Made by a program: the position numbers and the translations under genes
Assembly: GCA_902362865.1 (NCBI GenBank)
Contig: CABIYE010000002.1
Location: forward strand, 318,556-382,555
Reading direction: 5' to 3'
Source of the DNA: Clostridiaceae bacterium
Lineage (GTDB): Bacteria > Bacillota > Clostridia > Lachnospirales > Lachnospiraceae
Length of the DNA stretch: 64,000 nucleotides
Shown: in pieces, positions 28,690 to 37,332 of the stretch
Numbering within the stretch: position 1 is the stretch's first letter
Layout: each line of letters opens with the position of its first letter
The notes under the pieces: generated by a model
What the model was told of the DNA's origin: nothing
Seen by the model: only the letters and a program-made list of their open reading frames with translations
Database searches by the model: none

Positions 28690-28796
28690 TATGCAGTTAT
28701 AGTGATCCTCTGAAAAAACGGCCGAACGACCTCTCAAGACACCAGAGTCCGGCAGCCCGGACCTGGCGTCAGAAAATAATACAAACGAATTTATTG
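28690..28796 (-). promoter_or_regulatory. Structured leader upstream of comM
   Basis: Between the promoter at 28803-28831 and comM lie about 168 bases of leader. It forms a strong hairpin at 28738-28770: minus strand GACGCCAG-GTCCGG, loop GCTG, CCGGAC, bulged T, CTGGTGTC. The fourth pair is G-U in minus-strand RNA but A-C in plus-strand RNA, so the RNA is made from the minus strand. It is followed by a short GGTC/GGCC stem and six T at about 28712-28731, like a weak terminator. No known riboswitch class fits. Confidence 0.55.
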
Positions 28797-28802
28797 AATA
28801 TA

Positions 28803-28831
28803 ATTATATATACTTTACATAAATCTGTCAA
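28803..28831 (-). promoter_or_regulatory. Consensus promoter of the comM operon
   Basis: On the minus strand, TTGACA (28826-28831), 17-base spacer, TATAAT (28803-28808). Both boxes match the sigma-A consensus exactly. Confidence 0.85.
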
Positions 28832-28924
28832 GCGATTAATTGGGGCTATCCTTTTCATTTATTATAAATGGAAAAGCACAAACTTTCAAGCAGGTTCATA
28901 AACTGTAATTAAATACGCTTTGAG

Positions 28925-29551
28925 GTGCTTCTTTTGAAATCCTTTCCTCACCCCTTGACTGCCGCCGAAGAACAATACTATCTGCAAAAATATACGGAAG
29001 GTGACCTGGAAGCAAAGCATATTCTGATTGAACGGAATCTGCGCCTCGTCGCACACATCGTCAAAAAATACCAATCCATGGAAGAAAATGCGGAAGATCT
29101 CCTCTCTATTGGAACCATCGGGCTGATTAAAGCTGTTGTAACATTTAACCCCAATAAAAATGTCCGTCTTGGCACTTACGCAGCCCGATGCATTGAAAAT
29201 GAAATTCTTATGCATCTGCGCTCGAAAAAAAAATCTTCCCGGGAAGTATCCCTGTATGAACCAATCGGCACAGACCGGGAAGGCAATGAGATACAGCTTT
29301 TCGACATCATTGAGACGGAGGACAGCGATGCCCACCAAAAACTGGCTCTCCGAGAAGATATCAGACTTCTTTATTCCAAAGTGGAATCTATCCTTTCTCC
29401 CAGAGAACGATTAGTATTAAAAATGCGCTATGGACTATATAACGAAGAAGAATATACACAGCGGGAGATTGCCCAGAGACTTGGTATCTCTCGCTCTTAT
29501 GTCTCAAGAATCGAAAAAAGCGCAATTGAAAAGCTGCGGGATTATTTTTAA
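28925..29551 (+). CDS. sigK: Sporulation sigma factor SigK (RNA polymerase sigma-K)
   Basis: 208 residues; GTG start at 28925, with a TTG at 28934 as an alternative. Late mother-cell sigma factor. Region 2 reads HIVKKYQ...AEDLLSIGTIGLIKAV and TYAARCIENEILMHLR. Region 4 has TQREIAQRLGISRSYVSRIEKSA. The segment DREGNEIQLFDIIETED matches SigK rather than SigE. The gene is one uninterrupted frame, with no skin-type element. The protein begins about 10 residues before the PLTAAEEQYYL segment, so the long pro-sequence of Bacillus SigK is missing. Confidence 0.93.
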   Translation: MLLLKSFPHPLTAAEEQYYLQKYTEGDLEAKHILIERNLRLVAHIVKKYQSMEENAEDLLSIGTIGLIKAVVTFNPNKNVRLGTYAARCIENEILMHLRSKKKSSREVSLYEPIGTDREGNEIQLFDIIETEDSDAHQKLALREDIRLLYSKVESILSPRERLVLKMRYGLYNEEEYTQREIAQRLGISRSYVSRIEKSAIEKLRDYF

Positions 29552-29568
29552 AAAGTCCCGCAGTTTTT
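29534..29568 (+). terminator. Terminator of sigK
   Basis: CTGCGGGA (29534-29541) and TCCCGCAG (29556-29563) followed by TTTTTCT; the stop codon lies in the loop. Confidence 0.8.
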
Positions 29569-29638
29569 CTTTGAAAGTCTTCTTATTTGTGTTAGGATAA
29601 AGGTAGTAATTGAAATATGCATTGTGGGGAATGTATCA

Positions 29639-30928
29639 ATGAATCACGAAAAGTCTGCTATGGCTTCCAGAACCGGCAGGATCCTTCTGTTAAGCTTCAT
29701 AGTTATTTTTGTTGCACAAATTAACATGAACTTATTTACCGATGACTTCAAGATCTCTATTGCAGTCATTTGTTTTCCTGTATTCCTATATCTTTTGGAC
29801 TATATGCCATTAATTCCCGTTACTATCCTTTCGGCCTCAGGTGTCTACATTTCCCGCATCCTTCTCTACTGGCTTCAGCACGGCAGCATCCGGTATTTTT
29901 TCCGGCCTTATCTGCCGGAGTTTTTCTTTTATTTAATATACGGCTGTCTTCTATATGTATACACCAGGGCAGTCAAGTCCGGTTGGTCCGTTGTCCGCCT
30001 TCTTCTTTCCCTTGTCCTGATTGATTATTTTTCTAATCTGACAGAGCTTCTGCTCCGTGTGGGAACAGAGGCCCTTGTACTGCATACACAATTAGGGATT
30101 CTTGTAGTGGCTCTTGCAAGATCTGCTCTTGCCGTCGTAATCATTACAATATTTAACCGCTACCGTCTCACTCTGCTTAACCGTGAACACGCTGAACGCT
30201 ACGAACGACTGATGCTTTTAATCTCCCGCCTGAACGGAGAAGTTATCTGGATGCAGAAGAATTCTTCCTTCATCGAAAAAACTATGAACACTTCCTATCA
30301 GCTCTACCACAAGCTTCAGGAAAAAGGCGGCGATCCCGACCTTGCCAATTCTGCATTAAAAATTGCAAGGGATATCCATGAAATCAAAAAGGAATATCAG
30401 CTTATTATGCGGGGACTTTCAGAAGCGCTCCACACAGAAACTCAGGTAGAAGGGATGCCTGTCTCCGATATCCTCGCTCTGCTGGAAAATGCAGTCACTC
30501 TAGAGGGAAAGGCCGTCGGGAAAAAGGTATCTGTCACGCTAAAATGTAACCGCCATCTATATACTGACCGGCATTATCTTCTATTATCTGTGTTCCACAA
30601 TCTTTTTAACAATGCACTGGAGGCATCTGTCTCTGATACTGTCAATATTTCTCTGATACAAACGATACAGGATAGATGGTATCTTTTCACCATTTCTGAT
30701 GATGGCCCCGGCATCGACAAGGACTGTATGGATCAGATTTTCGATCCGGGCTTTTCAACAAAAATAAATTATGACACCGGAACAATCAGCCGGGGACTGG
30801 GACTTAACATTGTAAAAGATATCGTGGAACACAAGTTCCATGGACAGATTGCCGTTACGTCCCGCCCCGGGGACACCACATTTACTCTATATATCCCTAT
30901 AGATGAACTGGAGGAAAAAGACCTATGA
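29639..30928 (+). CDS. GHKL sensor histidine kinase of GlnK (YcbA) type
   Basis: 429 residues. Start at ATG 29639 (a GTG at 29624 is a less good choice). The N-terminal half holds five to six membrane segments (about 14-180). A coiled region and an H-box candidate His in DIHEIKKEYQLIMRG follow. The ATP-binding GHKL domain has N-box FHNLFNNALEA, G1 DDGPGID and G2 RGLGLNIVKDI. Together with the next gene it forms a two-component pair like B. subtilis GlnK-GlnL, which senses glutamine. The ligand here is not known. Its stop codon overlaps the next start (30925). Confidence 0.85.
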   Translation: MNHEKSAMASRTGRILLLSFIVIFVAQINMNLFTDDFKISIAVICFPVFLYLLDYMPLIPVTILSASGVYISRILLYWLQHGSIRYFFRPYLPEFFFYLIYGCLLYVYTRAVKSGWSVVRLLLSLVLIDYFSNLTELLLRVGTEALVLHTQLGILVVALARSALAVVIITIFNRYRLTLLNREHAERYERLMLLISRLNGEVIWMQKNSSFIEKTMNTSYQLYHKLQEKGGDPDLANSALKIARDIHEIKKEYQLIMRGLSEALHTETQVEGMPVSDILALLENAVTLEGKAVGKKVSVTLKCNRHLYTDRHYLLLSVFHNLFNNALEASVSDTVNISLIQTIQDRWYLFTISDDGPGIDKDCMDQIFDPGFSTKINYDTGTISRGLGLNIVKDIVEHKFHGQIAVTSRPGDTTFTLYIPIDELEEKDL

Positions 30929-31767
30929 AATTCTATCTGCTTGACGACGACAGAACTATCACTAACATTTTAAAAATTATTATCCAAAAAAGAAACCTTG
31001 GAGAGGTCTGCGGGACAAGCACCCACGCTGTTGAGGCCCTGGAAGATATCCGGATTTTGAAACCCGACATCATCATCACCGATCTTCTGATGCCGGAAAT
31101 GGATGGGATAACCTTTGTAAAAAAAGCAAAAGAAATTCTTCCTGATGCTGCCTGCATTATGCTTTCTCAGGTGGCATCAAAAGATATGATTGAAAATGCA
31201 TACGAAGAGGGCATTGAATTCTATATCCAAAAACCACTCAATAGTGTGGAAGCAGAAAAGGTCATTCAAACCGTTTCCCGAAATCTTTCCATGCAGCGGA
31301 CTCTTCAGAAAATGCAGAATATTTTTGAAGACAGCGTGCAGACCTCCGTTTCTCCCACACCTCAAAAGCAAAAGGACTATCTGCCCAAGCTCCAGAAAAT
31401 CCTGCAGCGTCTGGGAATCATCGGTGACGCAGGAAGCAAGGATATCATTACGATAATAGAATATTTAATTGAAGAAAAAGAAGATGTCACGAATACTACT
31501 CTGCATGAATTGTGCAGCCATTTCACAGATTCTCCGAAAACAATGGAGCAAAGAATACGCCGCGCTGCCGCCAATGGCATGGTAAACCTGGCACATCTTG
31601 GCCTGGAAGACTATGGCAATGAAATATTTACTGAATATGCTAATTCTCTCTATAACTTTGAGCAGGTTCGGAAAGAAATGGACTTCATCCGCGGGAAAAC
31701 AAACAAGCATGGAAATATTAAAATCAGGAATTTTCTTAATGCCCTCCTCATTTCCTGCCAGGAATAG
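30925..31767 (+). CDS. Response regulator with YcbB/GlnL-type DNA-binding domain
   Basis: 280 residues. Receiver domain (about 1-120): DDD at 7-9, phospho-acceptor Asp53 in TDLLMPEMDG, Lys in YIQKPL. The C-terminal part (about 150-275) is the YcbB domain of GlnL regulators: LPKLQKILQRLGIIGDAGSKD, an HTH around TTLHELCSHFTDSPKTMEQRIRR, and GMVNLAHLGLEDY. The start overlaps the kinase stop by 4 bases (ATGA). It most likely drives the PfoR-family gene downstream, which has direct repeats in its control region. Confidence 0.88.
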   Translation: MKFYLLDDDRTITNILKIIIQKRNLGEVCGTSTHAVEALEDIRILKPDIIITDLLMPEMDGITFVKKAKEILPDAACIMLSQVASKDMIENAYEEGIEFYIQKPLNSVEAEKVIQTVSRNLSMQRTLQKMQNIFEDSVQTSVSPTPQKQKDYLPKLQKILQRLGIIGDAGSKDIITIIEYLIEEKEDVTNTTLHELCSHFTDSPKTMEQRIRRAAANGMVNLAHLGLEDYGNEIFTEYANSLYNFEQVRKEMDFIRGKTNKHGNIKIRNFLNALLISCQE

Positions 31768-31811
31768 AAAAAGAGCAGATGTTTTCGGCATTTTTCACAA
31801 AAATATATTGT

Positions 31812-31906
31812 TTTTGATATTTTTATCATTTATTTTGATATTTTCTGAAACTTTTTGAAACCTCAATTGTATATTCATCTCATCAATAAGAGAACGTACT
31901 TATAAT
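31812..31906 (+). promoter_or_regulatory. Control region of the PfoR-family gene
   Basis: Direct repeat TTTTGATATTTT at 31812-31823 and again at 31833-31844, spaced 21 bp (two helical turns). The related TTTCTGAAAC and TTTTTGAAAC lie at 31842-31861. A TATAAT -10 at 31901-31906 has no good -35 (TCTCAT). This fits a promoter needing an activator bound to repeats, as GlnL does at T-rich direct repeats in B. subtilis. Confidence 0.6.
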
Positions 31907-31939
31907 TACTATCAATATTAAAAGGATGAGGTGAATTCT

Positions 31940-32986
31940 ATGTGGACGATTATTTCAGGAATTGGATTGTTACTATTGACTCTGGCGGGATTTTCATTAT
32001 TCAGCCTCAAAATGCCAAAGGGACAACTTGCAATGTCTGGCATGGCAAACGCTGCAATTGCTACTTTTTTAATAGAAGCTGTACATAAGTATATTACCGG
32101 TGATTTGTTCGGTCTGTCATTCTTCCAAACGCTGGGCACCACCGCCGGAAGTCTCGGCGGTGTTGCCGCGGCGATTACCGTTCCTCTGGCAATGGGGGCA
32201 AACCCGGTATTCGCAGTAGTTGCAGGTGTTGCAGTCGGAGGCTACGGTATTCTTCCGGGATTTGTTGCCGGCTATATAATCGGACTTGTTGCTCCTGTTA
32301 TTGAAAAAAAACTGCCAGAAGGCTTGAACATTATTGCAGGCGCCCTCTTAATTGCTCCACTGTCACGCCTAATTGTTGTTCTCGTCAATCCGGCAGTGAA
32401 TGCTACTCTGGTAAAAATTGGCGGAACAATCTCCGCAGCCGCAGAGCAATCTCCGATTATCATGGGATTCCTGCTGGGCGGAATTATCAAAATGATCTGT
32501 ACCTCCCCGCTAAGCTCTATGGCGCTGACGGCCATGTTAGGATTGGACGGGCTGGCAATGGGAATTGCCGCAATCGCATGTGTAGGCGGTTCCTTTACAA
32601 ACGGGCTTATTTTCTCAAAATTAAAATTAGGAGACCGCAGTAATGTAATTGCAGTAATGCTGGAACCTTTGACACAGGCTGATATTATTACTACCCATCC
32701 TATCCCTATATATTGTTCCAACTTCTTCGGAGGCGGGCTTGCCGGTATTTCTGCCGCTGTGTTCCATATTGTAAACAATGCACCCGGAACCGCTTCCCCT
32801 ATTCCAGGACTTTTGGCACCATTTGCCTTCAATCCGGCAATTAATGTGCTGGGAGCTTTACTCTTCGCAATACTGGGCGGATGCCTTGCAGGTCTTGTCG
32901 GCTCCTTTGTATTCAAGCGTAAAGTAAAAGCTGTCTCCTTACCGAAGACAGCTCCCGCTTCCCAGTCTCTGGAACTGGAAATGTAA
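31940..32986 (+). CDS. PfoR/PTS_EIIC_2 family membrane protein
   Basis: 348 residues; start at ATG 31940 with GGATGAGGTG before it. About nine hydrophobic segments. Rich in small residues (LAMGANPVFAVVAGVAVGGYGILPGFVAGYIIGL), as in PTS sugar permease-like family PF13303, which includes PfoR, a regulator of perfringolysin O in Clostridium perfringens. No EIIA/EIIB domain and no Cys/His phospho-site is seen, so it is not a complete PTS. The C-terminal part has an LEPLTQADIITTHPIP motif. Third gene behind the GlnK/L-like pair, with its own promoter. Transport of a small solute or signal function is inference. Confidence 0.8.
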   Translation: MWTIISGIGLLLLTLAGFSLFSLKMPKGQLAMSGMANAAIATFLIEAVHKYITGDLFGLSFFQTLGTTAGSLGGVAAAITVPLAMGANPVFAVVAGVAVGGYGILPGFVAGYIIGLVAPVIEKKLPEGLNIIAGALLIAPLSRLIVVLVNPAVNATLVKIGGTISAAAEQSPIIMGFLLGGIIKMICTSPLSSMALTAMLGLDGLAMGIAAIACVGGSFTNGLIFSKLKLGDRSNVIAVMLEPLTQADIITTHPIPIYCSNFFGGGLAGISAAVFHIVNNAPGTASPIPGLLAPFAFNPAINVLGALLFAILGGCLAGLVGSFVFKRKVKAVSLPKTAPASQSLELEM

Positions 32987-33003
32987 TATATTAACGAATA
33001 AAA

Positions 33004-34230
33004 TTAACCCTTTCTTCTCAATATATCATATTTGTCCGCCGCACTTCCAAGATCAACGAAAAGAACCTGCTTGGGGTGCGGCGCACTCGTCTGTTCCTTT
33101 CCATCTTCATCTATAATTCTCCTGACGGTCACCTCAACATTTCTGCCATCCGGCTTCATAATCTCTATCTGTTCACCCACGGAAAATTTATTGCGCTGTT
33201 CAATCCGGTACAGACCACTCTTTTCTTCTCCTATAATCCCCAGATAAGTATACTCTTTCACATAGGTATTACTGTCATAGATCTGCGTCTCTTCACTGGG
33301 CTTTCCAAAATAAAAACCTGTCGTAAATTGGCGGTACGTACAATTTGATATCTGATCCAGATACCACGGCATATTCTCTTTATAAAGTTCCGGGTCTGTA
33401 AGATAGTCATCAATTGCCTTGCGATAAGTCCTGGCTACCGTCGCAACATAAAGCGCTGTCTTCATGCGCCCCTCGATTTTCAGGCTGTCAATTCCGGCAT
33501 CCAGAAGCTCCGGTATGTGCTCAATCATGCACAAATCCTTGGAATTAAAAATATAGGTTCCCCGTTCATTTTCATAAACAGGCATATACTCTCCCGGACG
33601 CGTTTCTTCTACAACAGAATACTTCCAACGGCAGGGATGCGTACACGCCCCCTGATTGGCGTCTCTTCCGGTAAAATAATTACTCAGCAGGCACCTGCCG
33701 GAATAAGAAATACACATAGCGCCATGAATAAAGCTCTCGATTTCCATCTCCGCCGGAATATTTGTCCTTATTTCTTTGATTTCTTCCAGCGACAGCTCCC
33801 TTGCAGAAACCACCCTTTTTGCTCCCAGCTTCCACCAGAAATTGTAGGTTCCATAATTGGTATTATTTGCCTGTGTGCTAATATGGCGCTCAATCTCCGG
33901 ACATACTTCTTTTGCAATTTCAAAAACCGCAGGGTCAGCAATAATCAAAGCATCCGGTTCTATTTCTCTGAGTTCCTTAAAATATTCCCTGACTCCTGCA
34001 AGATCGCTGTTATGTGCCAGAATATTTGCTGTCACATACACTTTCACCCCATGCTCATGAGCAAACCGAATTCCTTCCGCCATATCTTCCATAGAAAAAT
34101 TCTTTGCCTTCGCGCGGAGTCCAAAAGCCTCGCCGCCTATATATACCGCATCCGCTCCAAATATAACTGCTGTTTTCAATACTTCCAGACTGCTTGCCGG
34201 AATCAATAATTCAGGATGTCTTGTCATCAC
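33004..34230 (-). CDS. U32 family peptidase, collagenase-like (RlhA/YrrO type)
   Basis: 408 residues. Peptidase U32 signature ESFIHGAMCISYSGRCLLS with later Cys residues in GACTHPCRWKY. TIM-barrel start ELLIPASSLEVLKTAV. Bacterial relatives (RlhA, TrhP) hydroxylate rRNA or tRNA and coordinate an iron-sulfur cluster through such Cys, so a role in RNA modification is as likely as proteolysis. Overlaps the O-methyltransferase gene stop by 4 bases. Part of the conserved ireB...U32 cluster. Confidence 0.88.
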   Translation of the reverse strand: MMTRHPELLIPASSLEVLKTAVIFGADAVYIGGEAFGLRAKAKNFSMEDMAEGIRFAHEHGVKVYVTANILAHNSDLAGVREYFKELREIEPDALIIADPAVFEIAKEVCPEIERHISTQANNTNYGTYNFWWKLGAKRVVSARELSLEEIKEIRTNIPAEMEIESFIHGAMCISYSGRCLLSNYFTGRDANQGACTHPCRWKYSVVEETRPGEYMPVYENERGTYIFNSKDLCMIEHIPELLDAGIDSLKIEGRMKTALYVATVARTYRKAIDDYLTDPELYKENMPWYLDQISNCTYRQFTTGFYFGKPSEETQIYDSNTYVKEYTYLGIIGEEKSGLYRIEQRNKFSVGEQIEIMKPDGRNVEVTVRRIIDEDGKEQTSAPHPKQVLFVDLGSAADKYDILRRKG

Positions 34231-34883
34231 TTATCATTCCTTTCTTTTCTGACGCTAAGCGCCACGCCGTCCCCCAGTGGGATTACAGAAGTAAGAAGTT
34301 CCTCATTATGCTTCAACGCATATAGATACTCCCTCATCCTACTGTGTATTGTGCGGTTCCTGCGCTCCACGGCAAACCTGGATTCAATCACATCCCCATC
34401 CTGAAGCACATTATCAGATACCAGAATCCCGCCCGTTCCAAGCAGTCTCATTACCTCCGGCATGTAATGGATATACTGTCCCTTTGCAGCATCCATAAAA
34501 ATAAAATCATAAGAACCTGAAAGTCCTTTCATGACTTCCAGCGCATCCCCCTCGAGAAGCGTAATCTCCGTTTCCTTTCCTGCCCGCCGAAAATTCTCCC
34601 TGGCAATGGGGATTCTTTTTTCATATTTTTCAATCGTCGTAATATGGCTGCCCTCAGGGGCATAAGCATTCATTACTAATGCGGAAAAACCAACCGCTGT
34701 ACCAACCTCCAGAATCTGCATTGGTTTCCGAATGCCGACTAAAACCTTCAGAAGGCTCTTCGTTTCCTTTCGTATAATCGGCACATGGGCCGCAAGCGCT
34801 TCCTGCTCAATTGTCTCTAAAAAATCACTCTCCGGCATCTCCAGAGAGTGAATAAATGCTACCATCCGCTCGTCTACTATCAT
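34227..34883 (-). CDS. O-methyltransferase (YrrM family)
   Basis: 218 residues from the ATG at 34883, 4 bases after the rnj stop; an overlapping ATG at 34895 is possible. SAM-dependent O-methyltransferase of the caffeoyl-CoA type: ILEVGTAVGFSALVMN as SAM-binding motif I, DFIFMDAAKGQY as motif with metal Asp, GGILVSDNVLQDG. B. subtilis YrrM (TrmR) methylates 5-hydroxyuridine in tRNA, and the neighbouring U32 protein fits that pathway: U32 (TrhP) makes ho5U and this enzyme methylates it. That link is inferred from the pair. Confidence 0.85.
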   Translation of the reverse strand: MIVDERMVAFIHSLEMPESDFLETIEQEALAAHVPIIRKETKSLLKVLVGIRKPMQILEVGTAVGFSALVMNAYAPEGSHITTIEKYEKRIPIARENFRRAGKETEITLLEGDALEVMKGLSGSYDFIFMDAAKGQYIHYMPEVMRLLGTGGILVSDNVLQDGDVIESRFAVERRNRTIHSRMREYLYALKHNEELLTSVIPLGDGVALSVRKERNDK

Positions 34884-34887
34884 AATC

Positions 34888-36555
34888 CTAAACATCCATA
34901 ATGATCGGTAAGATCATCGGTCTTCTCTTTGTACGTTTCCAGATAAACTCATTCATGGTATCACGCACCACCAATTTAATTTTACTCCAATCCGCACCGC
35001 GCTGATGACTCAGGCATTTATCAATAGCATCATTCAGCACATGCCTTGCATCTTCCATCAGCCCCTCGGACTCTCTCACATAGACAAATCCTCTTGACAC
35101 AATGTCCGGTCCGGCAAGAAGCCGGTTCGTTTTCTTCTCCAATGTCATTACCACGATCAGGATTCCGTCCTCTGCCAGATGCTGGCGGTCGCGGAGTACA
35201 ATGTTCCCCACATCTCCTACTCCAAGTCCGTCAACCAGCACTTCTCCTGTATGGACCTTATCAGCCACCTTCGCCTCTTTATCACTGACCTCCAGAACAT
35301 CTCCGGACTGCAGCATAAAGATATTCTCCTTCGGAATTCCAAGAGACTGTGCCAGAGTTGCATTTGCCTTTCTGTGGCGGAACTCACCATGGATCGGAAT
35401 TGCATATTTGGGTTTAACCAGTGAATAAATCAGCTTCAGCTCTTCCTGGCAGGCATGTCCGGATACATGGGCATCTTGGAAAATAACATTCGCACCCTTT
35501 TCAGAAAGTTCATTAATGACTCTTGACACGGATTTCTCATTGCCCGGAATCGGATTAGAACTAAATATAACCGTATCTCCCGGCATAATAGATACCTTCT
35601 TGTGAATATCAGCAGCCATGCGGGAAAGAGCCGCCATAGATTCGCCCTGGCTTCCCGTCGTAATCAGCACCGTCTTCTCCGGCGGATAGTTCTTGAGCTG
35701 GTCAATCTCTATCAGCGTCTTATCCGGCACGTTCAGATACCCGAGTTCCTGAGCTGTAGAGATGATATTTACCATGCTCCGGCCTTCCACCACAACCTTT
35801 CTCTCATATTTATAAGCAGAATTGATAATCTGCTGTACACGGTCTACGTTGGACGCAAAGGTTGCTATAATAATCCTGGAATCTCTGTGCTCTGCAAACA
35901 GATGATCAAACGTATGCCCTACTGTACGCTCTGACTGCGTAAATCCGGGACGCTCTGCATTCGTACTGTCTGACATCAGCGCCAGAACCCCTTTCTTCCC
36001 AATCTCGCCAAACCGCTGCAGATCAATGGCATCGCCAAACACCGGCGTATAATCCACCTTAAAGTCTCCCGTGTGCACTACGATACCTGCCGGTGAATAG
36101 ATAGCAAGTGCAGACGCATCCTGAATACTATGATTCGTCTTAATAAACTCAATCCGGAACTGTCCCAGATTAATAGATTGTCCATGCTTTACAACTTTCC
36201 TTCTTGTGCTGCGGAGAAGATTATGCTCCGCAAGTTTCTTCTCAATAATTCCCATAGTAAGCTTTGTAGTATAAATCGGTAAATTCATCTCCCGTAATAC
36301 ATAAGACAAAGCCCCGATATGATCTTCATGTCCATGGGTAATAATAAATCCTTTCACTTTTTGGATATTCTCTTTTAAATACGTAATATCCGGGATTACC
36401 AGATCAATTCCCAGCATATCATCCTCCGGGAATGCCAGACCGCAATCCACAACAATAATACTGTCCTCATACTCAAAGGCAGTAATGTTCATTCCGATTT
36501 TCTCCAGACCTCCAAGCGGAATGATTCGCAATTTTCCCTTGTTTTCGTTTTTCAA
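34888..36555 (-). CDS. rnjA: Ribonuclease J
   Basis: 555 residues. Metallo-beta-lactamase and beta-CASP ribonuclease with 5'-3' exo and endo activity. Zinc motif THGHEDHIGAL; beta-CASP domain with LMSDSTNAERPG and GSQGE; and a C-terminal SHQRGADW region. Upstream fur and downstream OMT are on the same strand with little space. Confidence 0.93.
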   Translation of the reverse strand: MKNENKGKLRIIPLGGLEKIGMNITAFEYEDSIIVVDCGLAFPEDDMLGIDLVIPDITYLKENIQKVKGFIITHGHEDHIGALSYVLREMNLPIYTTKLTMGIIEKKLAEHNLLRSTRRKVVKHGQSINLGQFRIEFIKTNHSIQDASALAIYSPAGIVVHTGDFKVDYTPVFGDAIDLQRFGEIGKKGVLALMSDSTNAERPGFTQSERTVGHTFDHLFAEHRDSRIIIATFASNVDRVQQIINSAYKYERKVVVEGRSMVNIISTAQELGYLNVPDKTLIEIDQLKNYPPEKTVLITTGSQGESMAALSRMAADIHKKVSIMPGDTVIFSSNPIPGNEKSVSRVINELSEKGANVIFQDAHVSGHACQEELKLIYSLVKPKYAIPIHGEFRHRKANATLAQSLGIPKENIFMLQSGDVLEVSDKEAKVADKVHTGEVLVDGLGVGDVGNIVLRDRQHLAEDGILIVVMTLEKKTNRLLAGPDIVSRGFVYVRESEGLMEDARHVLNDAIDKCLSHQRGADWSKIKLVVRDTMNEFIWKRTKRRPMILPIIMDV

Positions 36556-36577
36556 ACTTGCACCTCCATATGTTCAT

Positions 36578-37039
36578 TTAATCCGTTACTTCTTTTTCTT
36601 GGCATTCTCTGCATTGTCCGTAGAATTTCAATTCGTGATCAAGCACGCGAAACCCTGTCTTTCCTTCAATCTGCCCTTCCAAATCCTCCAGAAGGTCATC
36701 TTTAAAGGGAAACACACGTCCACATGTCCTGCAAATCAGATGATGATGGTGATGCCTGAATTCCCCATCAAACAATCCACCGATTTCATACCGTATACAA
36801 CCATCATCCAGATTAACACGATCCACTAATTGCATTTCCAGCAGCAGCTGCATTGTCCGGTAAATAGTAGCCAATCCGATTTCCGGATAGTCTTCCTTCA
36901 CCAGTTCATAAATGTCTTCTGCAGTCATGTGTTTGTCACGATGCTCTGCAAGTACTTCTAATACAAGCAACCTCTGATTCGTTACTTTCAACCCTTTCGC
37001 CTTCAACATTTCCTTGAATTTCTCTTGACTTATAGACAT
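36578..37039 (-). CDS. Fur family metal-responsive transcriptional regulator
   Basis: 153 residues. Winged helix (about 1-85: HMTAEDIYELVKEDYPEIGLATIYRTM) and dimer domain with the HHHHHL metal-binding run, and two CxxC pairs (CRTCG, CRECQ) that hold structural zinc. Could be Fur, PerR or Zur; the sequence does not settle which. Located between DUF1292 and rnjA in a widely conserved order, with 22 bases to rnjA. Confidence 0.88.
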   Translation of the reverse strand: MSISQEKFKEMLKAKGLKVTNQRLLVLEVLAEHRDKHMTAEDIYELVKEDYPEIGLATIYRTMQLLLEMQLVDRVNLDDGCIRYEIGGLFDGEFRHHHHHLICRTCGRVFPFKDDLLEDLEGQIEGKTGFRVLDHELKFYGQCRECQEKEVTD

Positions 37040-37045
37040 AGCATA

Positions 37046-37306
37046 TTACCTTTCAATATCAATATCTTCAAGCAGTTCTTCAAAAACTTTAGACACCACA
37101 GAAAGTTCTGTATCATCTTCCACAATTACATATGTGCTTTCCACGTCATCTGTCTTGGAAATGTCTTTTAAAATCAAACATTCTGCGTCTTCATCTTCCG
37201 AATCTGTCACAAGAATGTAGGATGTACCACTTATCTTCGTCTGTTCCAGCACAAAAAAATCTACTTCTTCTGCCGTATCTTCAGACATAAATTTAATTTT
37301 TTCCAT
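37046..37306 (-). CDS. DUF1292 domain protein
   Basis: 86 residues, acidic. Typical DUF1292: EVDFFVLEQTKISGTSYILVTD then LILKDISKTDDVESTYVIVEDD. Found next to ireB and ruvX in most Firmicutes (YrzB type). Function unknown. 6 bases from fur and 26 from ruvX. Confidence 0.85.
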   Translation of the reverse strand: MEKIKFMSEDTAEEVDFFVLEQTKISGTSYILVTDSEDEDAECLILKDISKTDDVESTYVIVEDDTELSVVSKVFEELLEDIDIER

Positions 37307-37332
37307 AAAAACACCTCAAAATCCATATTCTG

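Noticed and set aside
28851..28875. Inverted repeat CTTTTCATTTA / TAAATGGAAAAG before sigK
   Set aside because: One extra base in an arm, AT-rich and without a T-run; it could be chance, so it is not called as a terminator or operator.
28886..29338. 150-residue frame on the minus strand under sigK
   Set aside because: Antisense shadow of a well-supported sigma factor gene with no ribosome site.
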